Positions 10,672-18,820 of a stretch of 64,000 bases of DNA are shown here, piece by piece. A program made the translations under genes and the position numbers. The DNA lies in assembly GCA_958450325.1 (NCBI GenBank), contig OY288250.1, positions 46,102,683-46,166,682 on the forward strand, read 5' to 3'. Position 1 is the stretch's first letter. Every line of letters begins with the position of its first letter. A model generated the notes under the pieces. The model saw nothing but the letters and a program-made list of their open reading frames with translations, was not told the origin of the DNA and ran no database searches. The DNA comes from Agrostemma githago. Taxonomy: Eukaryota; Streptophyta; Magnoliopsida; Caryophyllales; Caryophyllaceae.

Positions 10672-11256
10672 CTAATCATCATCAAAGCCTGGGGAGTAAT
10701 CCCCAGGGCTATTGCACCCCCCTGCATCGGACCCCCAGTCCCAATCATCAGAGTCCTTGAAGGGATCCGCTGAGTCATCATCATCACCCCGACCAGAGGA
10801 GTAACCTTGGCCGTCACTATCGCCAGAATCCCGGCTGCTAACGTCCCAGTCCCTACCATAGGGGACTGTTTTGGTATCATCACAGAAGCCGCAGCCCACT
10901 CTCCTCCTCAAAGGAGAAGAAGGGCCCGACTCAGGAGAAGAGGCCAACTCAGAGCAGTCGGGGTCGAACTGCTCAGGGTGTAGCCATGGAAAACACTCAT
11001 GGCACCCCCTGTCGAAACAACCCCCACCCTGGGGGCAGCGCCTGTATTTTGGAGCGGCTGGAGAAGCCCTCTGAGGGCGCTTGTCCACCTTAATAAGGGC
11101 CCTCCTGAGCTTACGGTGACGTCGAGCGCGGGGCCGCCGGCTACGATGCAAAATGAGAAAAGACGCCCTGGGGTACCTTTGCTTCCAGCGCCCCCTAAAG
11201 CGACGGCTCACTACACGAACCCCTTGGCAAAAAAGTACTTTGGTAATCCACGACAT
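10672..11256 (-). CDS. Antisense gene 1 of element A: Cys/His-rich, acidic-tailed protein of unknown function
   Basis: An open frame of 194 codons from the ATG at 11256 (MSWITKVLFCQGVRV). The frame is open 29 codons further up, but that would place the start upstream of the TATA box at 11321-11326. The N-terminal 60 residues are strongly basic (RRFRGRWKQRYPRAS, RSRRPRARRHRKLRR). A Cys/His cluster CPQGGGCFDRGCHECFPWLH follows near residues 90-115, with a further C in FDPDC. The last 70 residues are Asp/Ser/Gly-rich and end in FDDD. The basic-to-acidic polarity and the possible metal-binding cluster suggest a nucleic-acid-linked role, but I recognise no family. It lies upstream of antisense gene 2 on the same strand, 588 bp away, each with its own TATA box. 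No stop or frameshift is seen. Confidence 0.55.
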   Translation of the reverse strand: MSWITKVLFCQGVRVVSRRFRGRWKQRYPRASFLILHRSRRPRARRHRKLRRALIKVDKRPQRASPAAPKYRRCPQGGGCFDRGCHECFPWLHPEQFDPDCSELASSPESGPSSPLRRRVGCGFCDDTKTVPYGRDWDVSSRDSGDSDGQGYSSGRGDDDDSADPFKDSDDWDWGSDAGGCNSPGDYSPGFDDD

Positions 11257-11320
11257 TCTCTTTAAAAGAAGAAGAAGAGAGGGTTGGAGATGGGTCGTGA
11301 AAGTGGCAAAGGAACTGCAA

Positions 11321-11326
11321 TTTATA
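11321..11326 (-). promoter_or_regulatory. TATA box of antisense gene 1
   Basis: Minus-strand TATAAA in TTGTATAAATTGC, 65 bp before the proposed ATG at 11256. The spacing leaves a leader of about 35 nt. Supported by position only. Confidence 0.5.
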
Positions 11327-11609
11327 CAACAAGAGGAGGCCAAAACATTAAATGACGCCCCAACTACTTAGACAGGGGGCACGGCCAATCAGCACACCAG
11401 CACGCTGCCCCAAAATCCATTGTGTATAGAAAGCAATCATGACCAAAAGATAATTAAACTCTTGGCATGCCCAATACAGAAGAGTCTTCCCCCTCGGGAA
11501 TGCGCGAACGCATTAAATACAATGGTAAAGCCACAAGTCAACTACTCAACATCAAGAGTCCACCTGCCAAGGAGAAGCCTTACTTCCCCCCGGCCGGTGA
11601 GGGCCAATT

Positions 11610-12299
11610 GATGAGGGTCGAGAGCCTGCGCCGGGTCGCCCGCCTAGCAGGCCACGCCAAGACCCAACCCGGGAACCGAGGAGTCTGCCCAGCAGGCCGT
11701 CGAGGTAAAACACCGGGGTTTTTCCTCTATGGACATGACTCCGAGAGGTCCGCCTGCCCAGCAGGGTAAGGCGACCACCTGGGGAGGGCCGGTAGACGCC
11801 TTCTGACCACCTAATCCTAGGCGACCTTCCCCCCCGTGCAGGGCAGGGGTTACCAGGGGCCCCCTCGTCTTTCTGCCTAAGGTAAAAGGGAATGGGTGGA
11901 TATTACAGGTCCACGTGTCACCTTGACATCCACCCATTCTCCCGCTCTCTTTTCCCTCCAATTCCCTCTCTTGTGGGAAGGTATAAATATCCACCCATTT
12001 CCCACTTAGAGAGGGTTGGATTTTCTCTCTCTAGACTCTTACTCCTAAATAACGCCGCCTAGTTCCTCACGAACTAGGTTCGTCAAGGCATTTACGGACT
12101 GACTTAGGCATCGGAGAGGGTTCCCTCGGACAACCTCCGAGGCCCTGTGCGCTACTTGTGCAGGGAGCAGGCTCAATCCGCCGGGAAGGTCCGATCATAG
12201 GAGAGGGGAAAGGAGAGATCAAAGAAGGTCAAGCAAGCAATATCCGAATATTAAGAACCCGAATTCGTAGTCGGGTTAATTGATTGCTTGACCGGAACA
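11610..12299 (+). repeat. 3' LTR of element A
   Basis: 11778-12299 matches the 5' LTR closely and ends in GGAACA. The bases 11610-11777 look like further U3, starting TGATGAGGG, but have no partner upstream because the 5' LTR is truncated. The left limit is therefore a guess; no clear polypurine tract helps. A TATA box lies at 11982-11989. Confidence 0.75.
11982..11989 (+). promoter_or_regulatory. LTR TATA box, element A 3' LTR
   Basis: TATAAATA in the same context as in the 5' LTR. From here transcription could run out into the LINE sequence downstream. Confidence 0.65.
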
Positions 12300-12412
12300 A
12301 CTATTGTTATTAATTATTAATTATTAATTATAATAGTAATTATTATTATTGTAATTGTTGTTGTTGTTGTTGTTATTATTATTATTATTTATTTATTTTA
12401 TTTTTTTGCAAG
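12300..12412. repeat. AT-rich microsatellite tail (TAA/CAA)n
   Basis: On the + strand, TTATTAATTATTAATTA, then GTTGTTGTTGTTG and TTATTATTATTATTT up to TTTTTTTGCAAG. On the minus strand this is an A-rich (TAA)n/(CAA)n tail right after the 3' end of the LINE, the usual product of target-primed reverse transcription followed by microsatellite growth. Confidence 0.8.
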
Positions 12413-12502
12413 AATGGTATGCCTTATTTCATTGAAATAAAGCTAGTTCTTACAAAAAGTTATAACTCCTAATAGATGGAAATCAACCATCTATTCTCCA
12501 AA

Positions 12503-12980
12503 TTACATGAATCGTAAGATAGCTAAATCTAACCCTTTGCTACGTAGTCTAGTATATATGTCAAACTTTATTTGACCTACTATTGTGCTACTTGAGCTTC
12601 TTCTATTCTCAAAAATTGATTTGTTTCGAGCTGTCAAGATACAATGTATAGCAGCTGCAATGCTACATCGATACCAAACACTCTTCCAATGTCGCTTGTT
12701 CCTCCTTTTAGCACTCCAGTTAAGCTCCACCATCAGGTTGTAGCTTCTACCTGTCACTTGCATCCAATTTAAAAGTTCCTGCCAGAACTTCCTCGAGAAA
12801 GAGCAGGAGAAAAAAAAGATGCGAACGAGTTTCCTCAACCATCTGACAAAGTGCACATCTTCCTGCTAGATACAGACCACGTTTCTGAATATTATCCAAT
12901 GTTGCTAACTTTCGCTGACCTGCCATAGCTGTAATCATTCCACGCGTAGGAGTTATTCTCCCATCTTTGATGTTTTCCAT
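12503..12980 (-). pseudogene. zf-RVT-like C-terminal domain of LINE-Y
   Basis: Two overlapping frames share the domain. The upstream one (12747-12980) reads TLDNIQKRGLYLAGRCALCQMVEETRSHLFF; the downstream one (12503-12856) continues FFSCSFSRKFWQELLNWM. The pattern of CxxC, then H..F.C…W is that of the zinc-binding domain found after plant LINE reverse transcriptases. A frameshift near 12800 splits it. The bases 12981-13106 upstream also read as LINE sequence in broken frames. Confidence 0.75.
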
Positions 12981-13106
12981 CCAAGCAATCCTTTGGCTTT
13001 TAGGTCTGAACCACTCATAAGCTAGATTAGGTTGATAATTGCCTTTAATTGCCCAGCTATTAATCAGATGTTCAGCTGCTTTTTCATCCCCTATTTCTGA
13101 ATGAAT

Positions 13107-14078
13107 CTAATCTCGTACACTGAGCATACCATTTAAAGTTGCAGTAAATCTTTCTCTATTCTCTAGCTGCCAAATAGACTTTCCTCCTAGTACATACTTT
13201 CGATGCCAATCTCCCCAAATACCTCCTCCCTTTGTTTGAATTTTCCACAACCATTGCCCCATCATGGCCTTATTCCAACTGCCCAGATGCTTAATGTTAA
13301 AGCCTCCCTTCTGCCATGGCATGCAAATGGTCTTCCAGCTCTTGTAAACCATCTTCTTTGCGTCAAGGTTGCCTGACCAGAAGTAGTTTTTACAAGTTTT
13401 CTCAATCTTTTTAGCTACATTAACTGGAAAAAAAGCATTTGTACTCCAGTAATTTGCTACTCCAAACACAATCGTGTTTAACAATTGAACTCTGCCCGCA
13501 TAGGATAACAACTTAGATGACCAGCTTAGGACATTCATTTGTATTTTGTGTACAAGAGTTGAATATTGCCCCTTCTTGTTGTTTACTGAGTGTAATGGGA
13601 GACCAAGATAACGACATGGGAATGACCCTTGATGAAATCCGGTCTCCTCAAGAATAGTTTGTTGGACCGTACTATCCACCCCTCCAAAGAATATGTCAGG
13701 TTTTTCTGAATTAGCATGTAGTCCAGATTCTGCTGCAAACTTAAATAAGACATTTTTAACTCCCCCCACTAATGGACAATACCCTCTAACAAAAACCATC
13801 AGGTCATCCGCAAATACCAAATGATTCAGTTCCAATTGAGTACATTTTGGATGGTACGACACCTGTGGCTGAAGGGTGATTTGCCTCAATCTTCTTGAAA
13901 GTACCTCCATACTTAGCACGAAGAGATAGGGTGATAAAGGATCTCCTTGACGCACTCCGCTCTTTCCTTTGAAAACCCCATGAGTGGATCCATTTATTTT
14001 TATTGAGAACCAAGAACCTGTTATACAAGCCATCGTCGAATTGATAAATTGCACAGGGAAATTAAAGGCTTTTAGAAT
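13107..14078 (-). pseudogene. Reverse transcriptase, catalytic half, LINE-Y
   Basis: The open frame (13107-14054) has the L1 RT motifs GVRQGDPLSPYLFVLSMEVLS and the catalytic LVFADDLMVF. The thumb-like region follows, with FPCRYLGLPL, LSYAGRVQLLNTIVFG and GGFNIKHLGSWNKA. Upstream, a TAA at 14079-14081 ends the preceding frame (…SLQWEFLE), and the reading goes on here in a new frame, so a stop/frameshift separates the N- and C-terminal RT halves. No functional product is expected. Confidence 0.85.
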
Positions 14079-15470
14079 TTACTCTAAGAATTCCCATTGA
14101 AGAGAGTCGAAGGCTTTCCTTAGATCAATCTTCATGAGACATCGTGGGGTGATATATTTTCTCCCATAATTCTTGATCAAAGCTTGGGATAAGGCTATAT
14201 TTTCATGGATATTCCGTCCTTGTACAAACGCTGCTTGCTCTAGGGCAATTATCTCCTGAAGAACCATCTGAATGCGACTAGTGAGGAATTTACTTACAGT
14301 TTTATAGAAAACTGAACAGCAAGATATGGGACGAAAATCTAGTACTGATTTGCAGACCTCCTTCTTTGGGATGAGTGTAAGAATAGTGGTGTTCGCTTGC
14401 TTTACCAGTTTTCCTTTCCTGAAAAACTCCCAAACTGCTTCACAAAAAAGCTTCCAAATCCAACGGGCCATCTGAGCCTTATTCCAGGCTTCCAGATCTT
14501 TGAGATTGAACCCTCCATGGATCCAAGGAGAGCAAACTTCAGACCATTTCTTGAAAACAAGCTTCCTGTCCCCTTGCTTGATCCCCCAAAAATAGTCATT
14601 GCAGAGTTTATTAATAGTTTTGATGACAGATTTAGGGAAAAGAACACATGAACACCAGTAATTTTCCATCCCAAAAACAATGGAGCTGATTACCTGTATC
14701 TTGCAAGCATAGGAAAGCCTACTATTAGACCAGTGAGATATAGCCCTTTGTATTTTAAGGATAAGAGAGTCAAAGAGTTTAACATTTATTCTAGAATCAC
14801 TGAAGGGCAACCCAAGATATCTAAAAGGGAAAGCCCCTAGATTGAAGCCAGATTCAGCCAAAATGATCTCCTGCAACTTAGATGGGACACCTCCAAAATA
14901 GATGTTAGTCTTATCTTTATTATCACACAGTCCAGACAAGGAACCAAATTGATCCAATACCTGCTTAACAGTCATAACAGAAGGGAGGTCACCCCTAATA
15001 AAGATCATAAGATCATCATCAAATACCAAGTGTGTAAGGTTTAACTTTGTACACTTGGGGTGAAATGAGACATCATTCTGGCAACATATACCTCTAAGAG
15101 CTTTAGAGAACACTTCCATACTCAAAACAAAAAGGTAGGGGGAAAGGGGATCCCCTTGCCTTACTCCACTCTTACCTTGAAAGAATCCCTCAACTCCACC
15201 ATTAATCTTAAAGGAGTACCAAGGGTTTTGTATGCATCCCATAATCCACTTCACAAAAAGAGGGGGAAAATTCAGCTGAAGGAGCATTTGTTGTACAAAA
15301 CTCCACTGTAGTGTATCAAAAGCCTTTCGAATGTCCACTTTTATAAGACATCTAGGGGTCAAATACTTCCTATTGTACCCTTTCACCAAAGCTTGAGACA
15401 GTAAAATGTTCTCAAAGATACTCCTATCCTTAATAAAAGCAGCCTGTTCCTCCCCCACAATAGAAGGCAA
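14079..15470 (-). pseudogene. In-frame fusion of two LINE reverse transcriptases
   Basis: A 463-codon frame. Residues 1-340 belong to LINE-X: EEQAAFIKDRSIFENILLSQ, IKVDIRKAFDTLQW, GVRQGDPLSPYLFVLSMEVFS, the catalytic region LVFDDDLMIF, FRYLGLPF and GGFNLKDLEAWNKAQMARWIW. From about residue 342 (FCEAVWEFF, nt 14447) a second RT starts over: LTLIPKKEVCKSVLDFRPISCC, EQAAFVQGRNIHENIALSQ, MKIDLRKAFDSLQW. So LINE-X lost its 3' end and LINE-Y its 5' end at a junction that keeps the frame. In LINE-X the usual FADD is FDDD, a change at the residue before the catalytic Asp pair. Confidence 0.85.
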
Positions 15471-16091
15471 AACATTCTTAAGTCTATTAGCAAGGACCTT
15501 GGATATATATAGCTTTATAAAAGACAGTACAACAGGATATGGGTCTAAAATCCATCACACTACTGGCATTAGGTTTCTTAGGTATAAGAGATATCAGAGT
15601 AGAATTATCTTGTTTGGACATACGTCCAGTTTTAAAGAATGAATCAGCAGCCTTACAAAAATCAGAGCCAACAATATGCCAAACAGACTTGAAAAAACCC
15701 TGCACAGAAACCATCAAGTCCAGGACTGCTGTTAGAGTCCATGTGAAAAATTGCAGCTTTAATTTCAAGGTGAGTAATAGGAGAAATAAGACCCCCTTTG
15801 ACTCCCTCTTCCAATCCTCCAGAGAGCTTAGGCAACTCCATAACTGGTGTAGTTACCCAACAAATTAAGATAGTAATCCTGGAAAGCTTGGGTGACTTCT
15901 TTAGCCCCTTTTCTAACCTTACCATCAACATTATTTATTCTCCCTATCATTTGCTGAGTCCTTCTCTCAGAGATTTTAGAGAAAAAGTAATTAGTAGAGC
16001 AATCTGTCAATTGAATATGTTTTACCTTAGCTCTTTGTTGTAACATGGCCAACTCAGCTTTTTTCATATGATGGTAATATTCACTAGCATC
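15471..16091 (-). pseudogene. N-terminal RT and linker of LINE-X
   Basis: Three overlapping frames continue LINE-X towards its 5' side: SLIPKKPNASSVMDFRPISCCTVFYK (15487-15768), a segment with FHMDSNSSPGLDGFCAGFFQ (15662-15931), and ASEYYHHMKKAELAMLQQRAKVK … STNYFFSKISERR (to 16091). These are the linker and first RT motifs of plant L1 LINEs. At least two frameshifts are present. The endonuclease domain is missing: at 16091 the LTR of element B begins, so B was inserted into this LINE, and the rest should lie beyond the right window edge. Confidence 0.8.
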
Positions 16092-17180
16092 TGTGGACAT
16101 GAAGTAGGTCCACCCCGACGCGGCCACGCGCGGGTTTGGGTAGGCGAACGAATCTCGTGGTAATATTGTTCTCGGGTTCGAAATTTAAGTCAAAATGGAG
16201 TCGCCACCGAATTTTGTGGTTATTCGGAACCATACGAGCCCACTCTATGTCGTCATGGGCTACACACAAAGTAAGCCCACTTCGATTTCAGAGTTTATGG
16301 GGCTCGTCCCTTTGCATTGTTATATCGATACCGTTTACACCGGCTTTCGTATATGAAATGACTCTCGTGCGCCAAGGGTTTCGGACATCCGGAAACCAAA
16401 GGTTCTGAGTAAGGGGTGAGGGTACGTGTTGGGAAGCCCACTAAGGACACCCAACCCCGCCTGCACATAAATGATATGCAAACAGCGTTTTCGGGCTAAG
16501 CATGTGAATTATTGGTTTGCTACGTCATTTAATGCATCTCGATTATGGTCTAAATGATTTAGCATGCGAGGTTCATTTATAAAAAGTTAAGCAAGTAAAT
16601 AAATAAAGCTCGAAAGGAAATAAATAACGTACAAGTTACACGGGCGGAAATACAACCCGGAATTCACAATACAACGATACATAATAATAAACGAAATAAT
16701 AAAAGACAAAATAATGATGGAAACGGAACCGTATGTAAATTAGACCGCGAAATGTGTAGATGGACTAACCTTGGTTAAATACACATCATGTTGTGTACTA
16801 AACGAAGGACGGAAACATGGGACTGTGGCGTATTGCTAGCCCGATCCCACATCCCGTAGTCTTGTCCCGACTTATCACTACGAAGGAGATCGGTCAAAGT
16901 CGTTCTACGTGTCGTGAAATGCGTGGTTTTGAAAATAGGAAGATCACGTGATGGTCTTTACACGTGATGGCTTAAAGCCGTAAAAAGGACGGGGCTTGAA
17001 GTGTGTGTCAAAGCCCTCGGTTTTATGGGTTACAGGACCCACTCGACCGAGTCGTGACCTGACTCGGTCGAGTGCGTCCTTAGACGCAGCTACTGCCCAC
17101 TTTTTTGGGTGCTACTCGATCGAGTAGCATATGTACTCGGTCGAGTAGCCCCTGTACGAGTGATAACTCGTTTCGCTTTT
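16092..17180 (-). repeat. Element B left LTR, first segment
   Basis: Starts TGTGGACATGAAGTAGG and shares with the LTRs at 42523 and 54926 the stretch CCACCCCGACGCGGCCACGCGCGGG and several hundred bases after it. It ends at CTTTT, the target site of N1. It holds the first cluster of ACTCGRYCGAGT palindromes (17041-17149). Confidence 0.85.
17041..17149. repeat. ACTCGRYCGAGT palindrome cluster 1 (element B LTR, downstream of the promoter)
   Basis: Four units: ACTCGACCGAGTCG, GACTCGGTCGAGTGC, the perfect 18-bp palindrome GCTACTCGATCGAGTAGC (17111-17128), and GTACTCGGTCGAGTAGC (17133-17149). Related LTRs of C and D have a different, GC-rich inverted repeat in the same LTR region. Confidence 0.85.
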
Positions 17181-18258
17181 TGATGGGAGGGATTCGTCAC
17201 GTCCCCAGCGTCAATAAAATAACCGGCTATTCCTACGGTAGATAGGGCAAGTCGGGTCGAATCCACGGGGACGGTAATGTATAGCCTAGACTAGGTCGGC
17301 CCAAATACTAGACTAAGTCAACGAACTAGGCTAAACTACTATGATAAGGAGGGGAGAAAGCTAGACTAAGACTAAGGCTAAGGAGAAAGCAAACAAGGAA
17401 AACGGGCTAGGATTAGGTCGGGGTCAAAGGGGTAACGGAATGGTCAAGGGAGAGCTAGAGCGAAGGAGGTAGTAGGGTAATCTAGGTTGGTCCGGGCTCT
17501 TGCAACTTAGACCTACCTAGAGGTTCATCCTATAACCCATCTCGGCGACACACATGACAAACGGGGTTTTAACGTGCTATAATGGCCTAAGTCGCATCCG
17601 GGCTCTCGCTACTTAGACCGACCTAGGGGTCGTCCTCACTGGGCTCTCGCAACTTAGTGAGGGAACCGAACCCACAAACACACTATCACCCACAAGAGAA
17701 AGGCAAGAAAAACAAGTATTTGCAACTACTAGTCAATCAAGCATTTCAACAAACATGTGATGTGCACCAAACCAAGAGGAAACCCAAATGTTCCACCAAC
17801 ATCTCCAACAAACCCTTAATCACCCAATTAACACCCTAATCACCCTACTAACCCTAGCAAGAACACTACTCTAACATAATCAAACTAAAAGTAACATAAA
17901 CAAGAAGAATCAACCTAAACATCAAAACAAACTAGTGAAAATGATGAACTATAATCAAAGATGTAAACTTGGATGAAATAAACAAGATAAAGAGTAAAAG
18001 AAGAAGAGGATTATACCATACTACAAAGGAAATGGAAAAGAAGAACACTTGCATAGAAGAAAACCCAAATAATTCCTCCAAGGTTGTCAATCTTGGATGG
18101 ATTCTTCAAGAGATCCAATAATACAAGAGTAAACTAGGATTAGCTACTAATTACCGACTAATCTACACTAATCTAATCTAATCTAACCTAAAGTAGTCTA
18201 GGGTTTTAGGAGAAGTGAAGAATATAACATAAGATAGTGTCTTAATACAAGAGGGAGG

Positions 18259-18266
18259 TATATATA
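18259..18266 (-). promoter_or_regulatory. LTR TATA box, N1 3' LTR
   Basis: TATATATA in CCCTATATATACC on the minus strand. The palindrome array starts 54 bp upstream. Confidence 0.65.
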
Positions 18267-18320
18267 GGGTTTAAGAATGAAAGGAGAAGAAAAGAATTGA
18301 AGGCGGGCTGCAGCACCCCC

Positions 18321-18466
18321 GTCCCGGCCGAGACGAGGTGGTCCCGGTCGGGATGGGGTCGGTCCTGGCCGGGAAGACCTGCTCCCGGTCGGGATGGGCA
18401 GTCAGTATGCTCATCTTCGTTTCCTCCTTCATCCCGGACTGGATGAGGCCATACCCATTCGGGATG
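18321..18466. repeat. TCCCGRTCGGGA palindrome array, N1 3' LTR U3
   Basis: About six units, several decayed: GTCCCGGTCGGGATG (18341), CTCCCGGTCGGGATG (18382), CATCCCGGACTGGATG (18430), ATACCCATTCGGGATG (18451). They sit directly upstream of the TATA box relative to the element's transcription. Confidence 0.85.
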
Positions 18467-18806
18467 AGCCTTGTAGGCCTCCAATATGAACTTTTTGGTC
18501 CCTCCTTGCTTCTCATGGGCTTCCCATCGATTATCGGGACTCGGGATTGGGTCTCGGAGGCTCGGGATTGGGTCCCAAGGTCTCGGGGTCGATTCCAAGG
18601 CATCGAATCATCGTTCCTTTACTCCGTTGGCTCCAAAATGTGTATGTATAGAGTCGGAATCGCTCCAACTCTTCCAAATCGTTCTCGGGAACCTGAAACG
18701 AACTAAAGGAAGCATAAGAAGCCCCTAAATCGCTCTCAAGGAGCGATTCTACAAGGAAAATGGGACCAAAACACTACAAAATAGGCACTACAAACCACAC
18801 TTATCA

Positions 18807-18820
18807 ACTCCCCCACACTT
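18807..18820 (-). other. Purine-rich tract next to N1 3' LTR (candidate PPT)
   Basis: Minus strand AAGTGTGGGGGAGT ends right before the LTR start TGATAAG. The position is that of the plus-strand primer. N2 has the same sequence at 27479-27492. Confidence 0.6.

Larger units (their letters stand above)
744..12299 (+). mobile_element. Element A: Tat-lineage Ty3/gypsy LTR retrotransposon with antisense gene module
   Basis: Order on the + strand: partial 5' LTR, PBS, gag, protease, partial RT, RNase H, second (archaeal-like) RNase H, integrase, 125-bp tandem repeats, two minus-strand ORFs, 3' LTR. Domain order PR-RT-RH-INT defines Ty3/gypsy; the second RNase H and the absence of a chromodomain after the integrase point to the Tat lineage (Ogre, Retand, Tat4 relatives). 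The two LTRs differ at roughly 15 of 520 compared positions by eye, about 3 percent. No target-site duplication is visible: the left flank ends in cttcc and the right flank starts with actat. This fits a truncation at the left end. Gag-pol has frameshifts, a stop and a deletion, so the copy cannot be autonomous. Confidence 0.88.
12413..14447 (-). mobile_element. LINE-Y: 5'-truncated L1-type LINE
   Basis: Minus-strand L1-clade fragment with RT and zf-RVT-like domain, ending in an A-rich tail. It lacks ORF1, endonuclease and the RT N-terminal extension. Its first residues (FCEAVWEFFRKGKL) join in frame to another LINE at about 14447. Confidence 0.8.
17181..18806 (-). repeat. 3' LTR of N1
   Basis: Begins TGATGGGAGGG and ends CACTTATCA, 1626 bp. 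It contains a TATATATA box (18259-18266), a palindrome array upstream of it (18321-18466) and three copies of CCGGGCTCTCGCAACTTAG-like motifs in the R/U5 side (17492, 17598, 17638). Confidence 0.92.

Noticed and set aside
12302..12412. AT-rich microsatellite as an origin or scaffold attachment region
   Set aside because: It is explained by the A-rich tail of the adjacent LINE; nothing else supports another role.
18338..18706. Reading frame with repeated PSRSG/PVGMG-like residues through the LTR palindrome array (also at 21268-21798, 27007-27369, 29905-30255, 33005-33367)
   Set aside because: The array is open in several frames on both strands because the palindrome lacks stop triplets. Frames cross the TATA region and LTR ends and have no conserved start. 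They are by-products of the DNA repeat.
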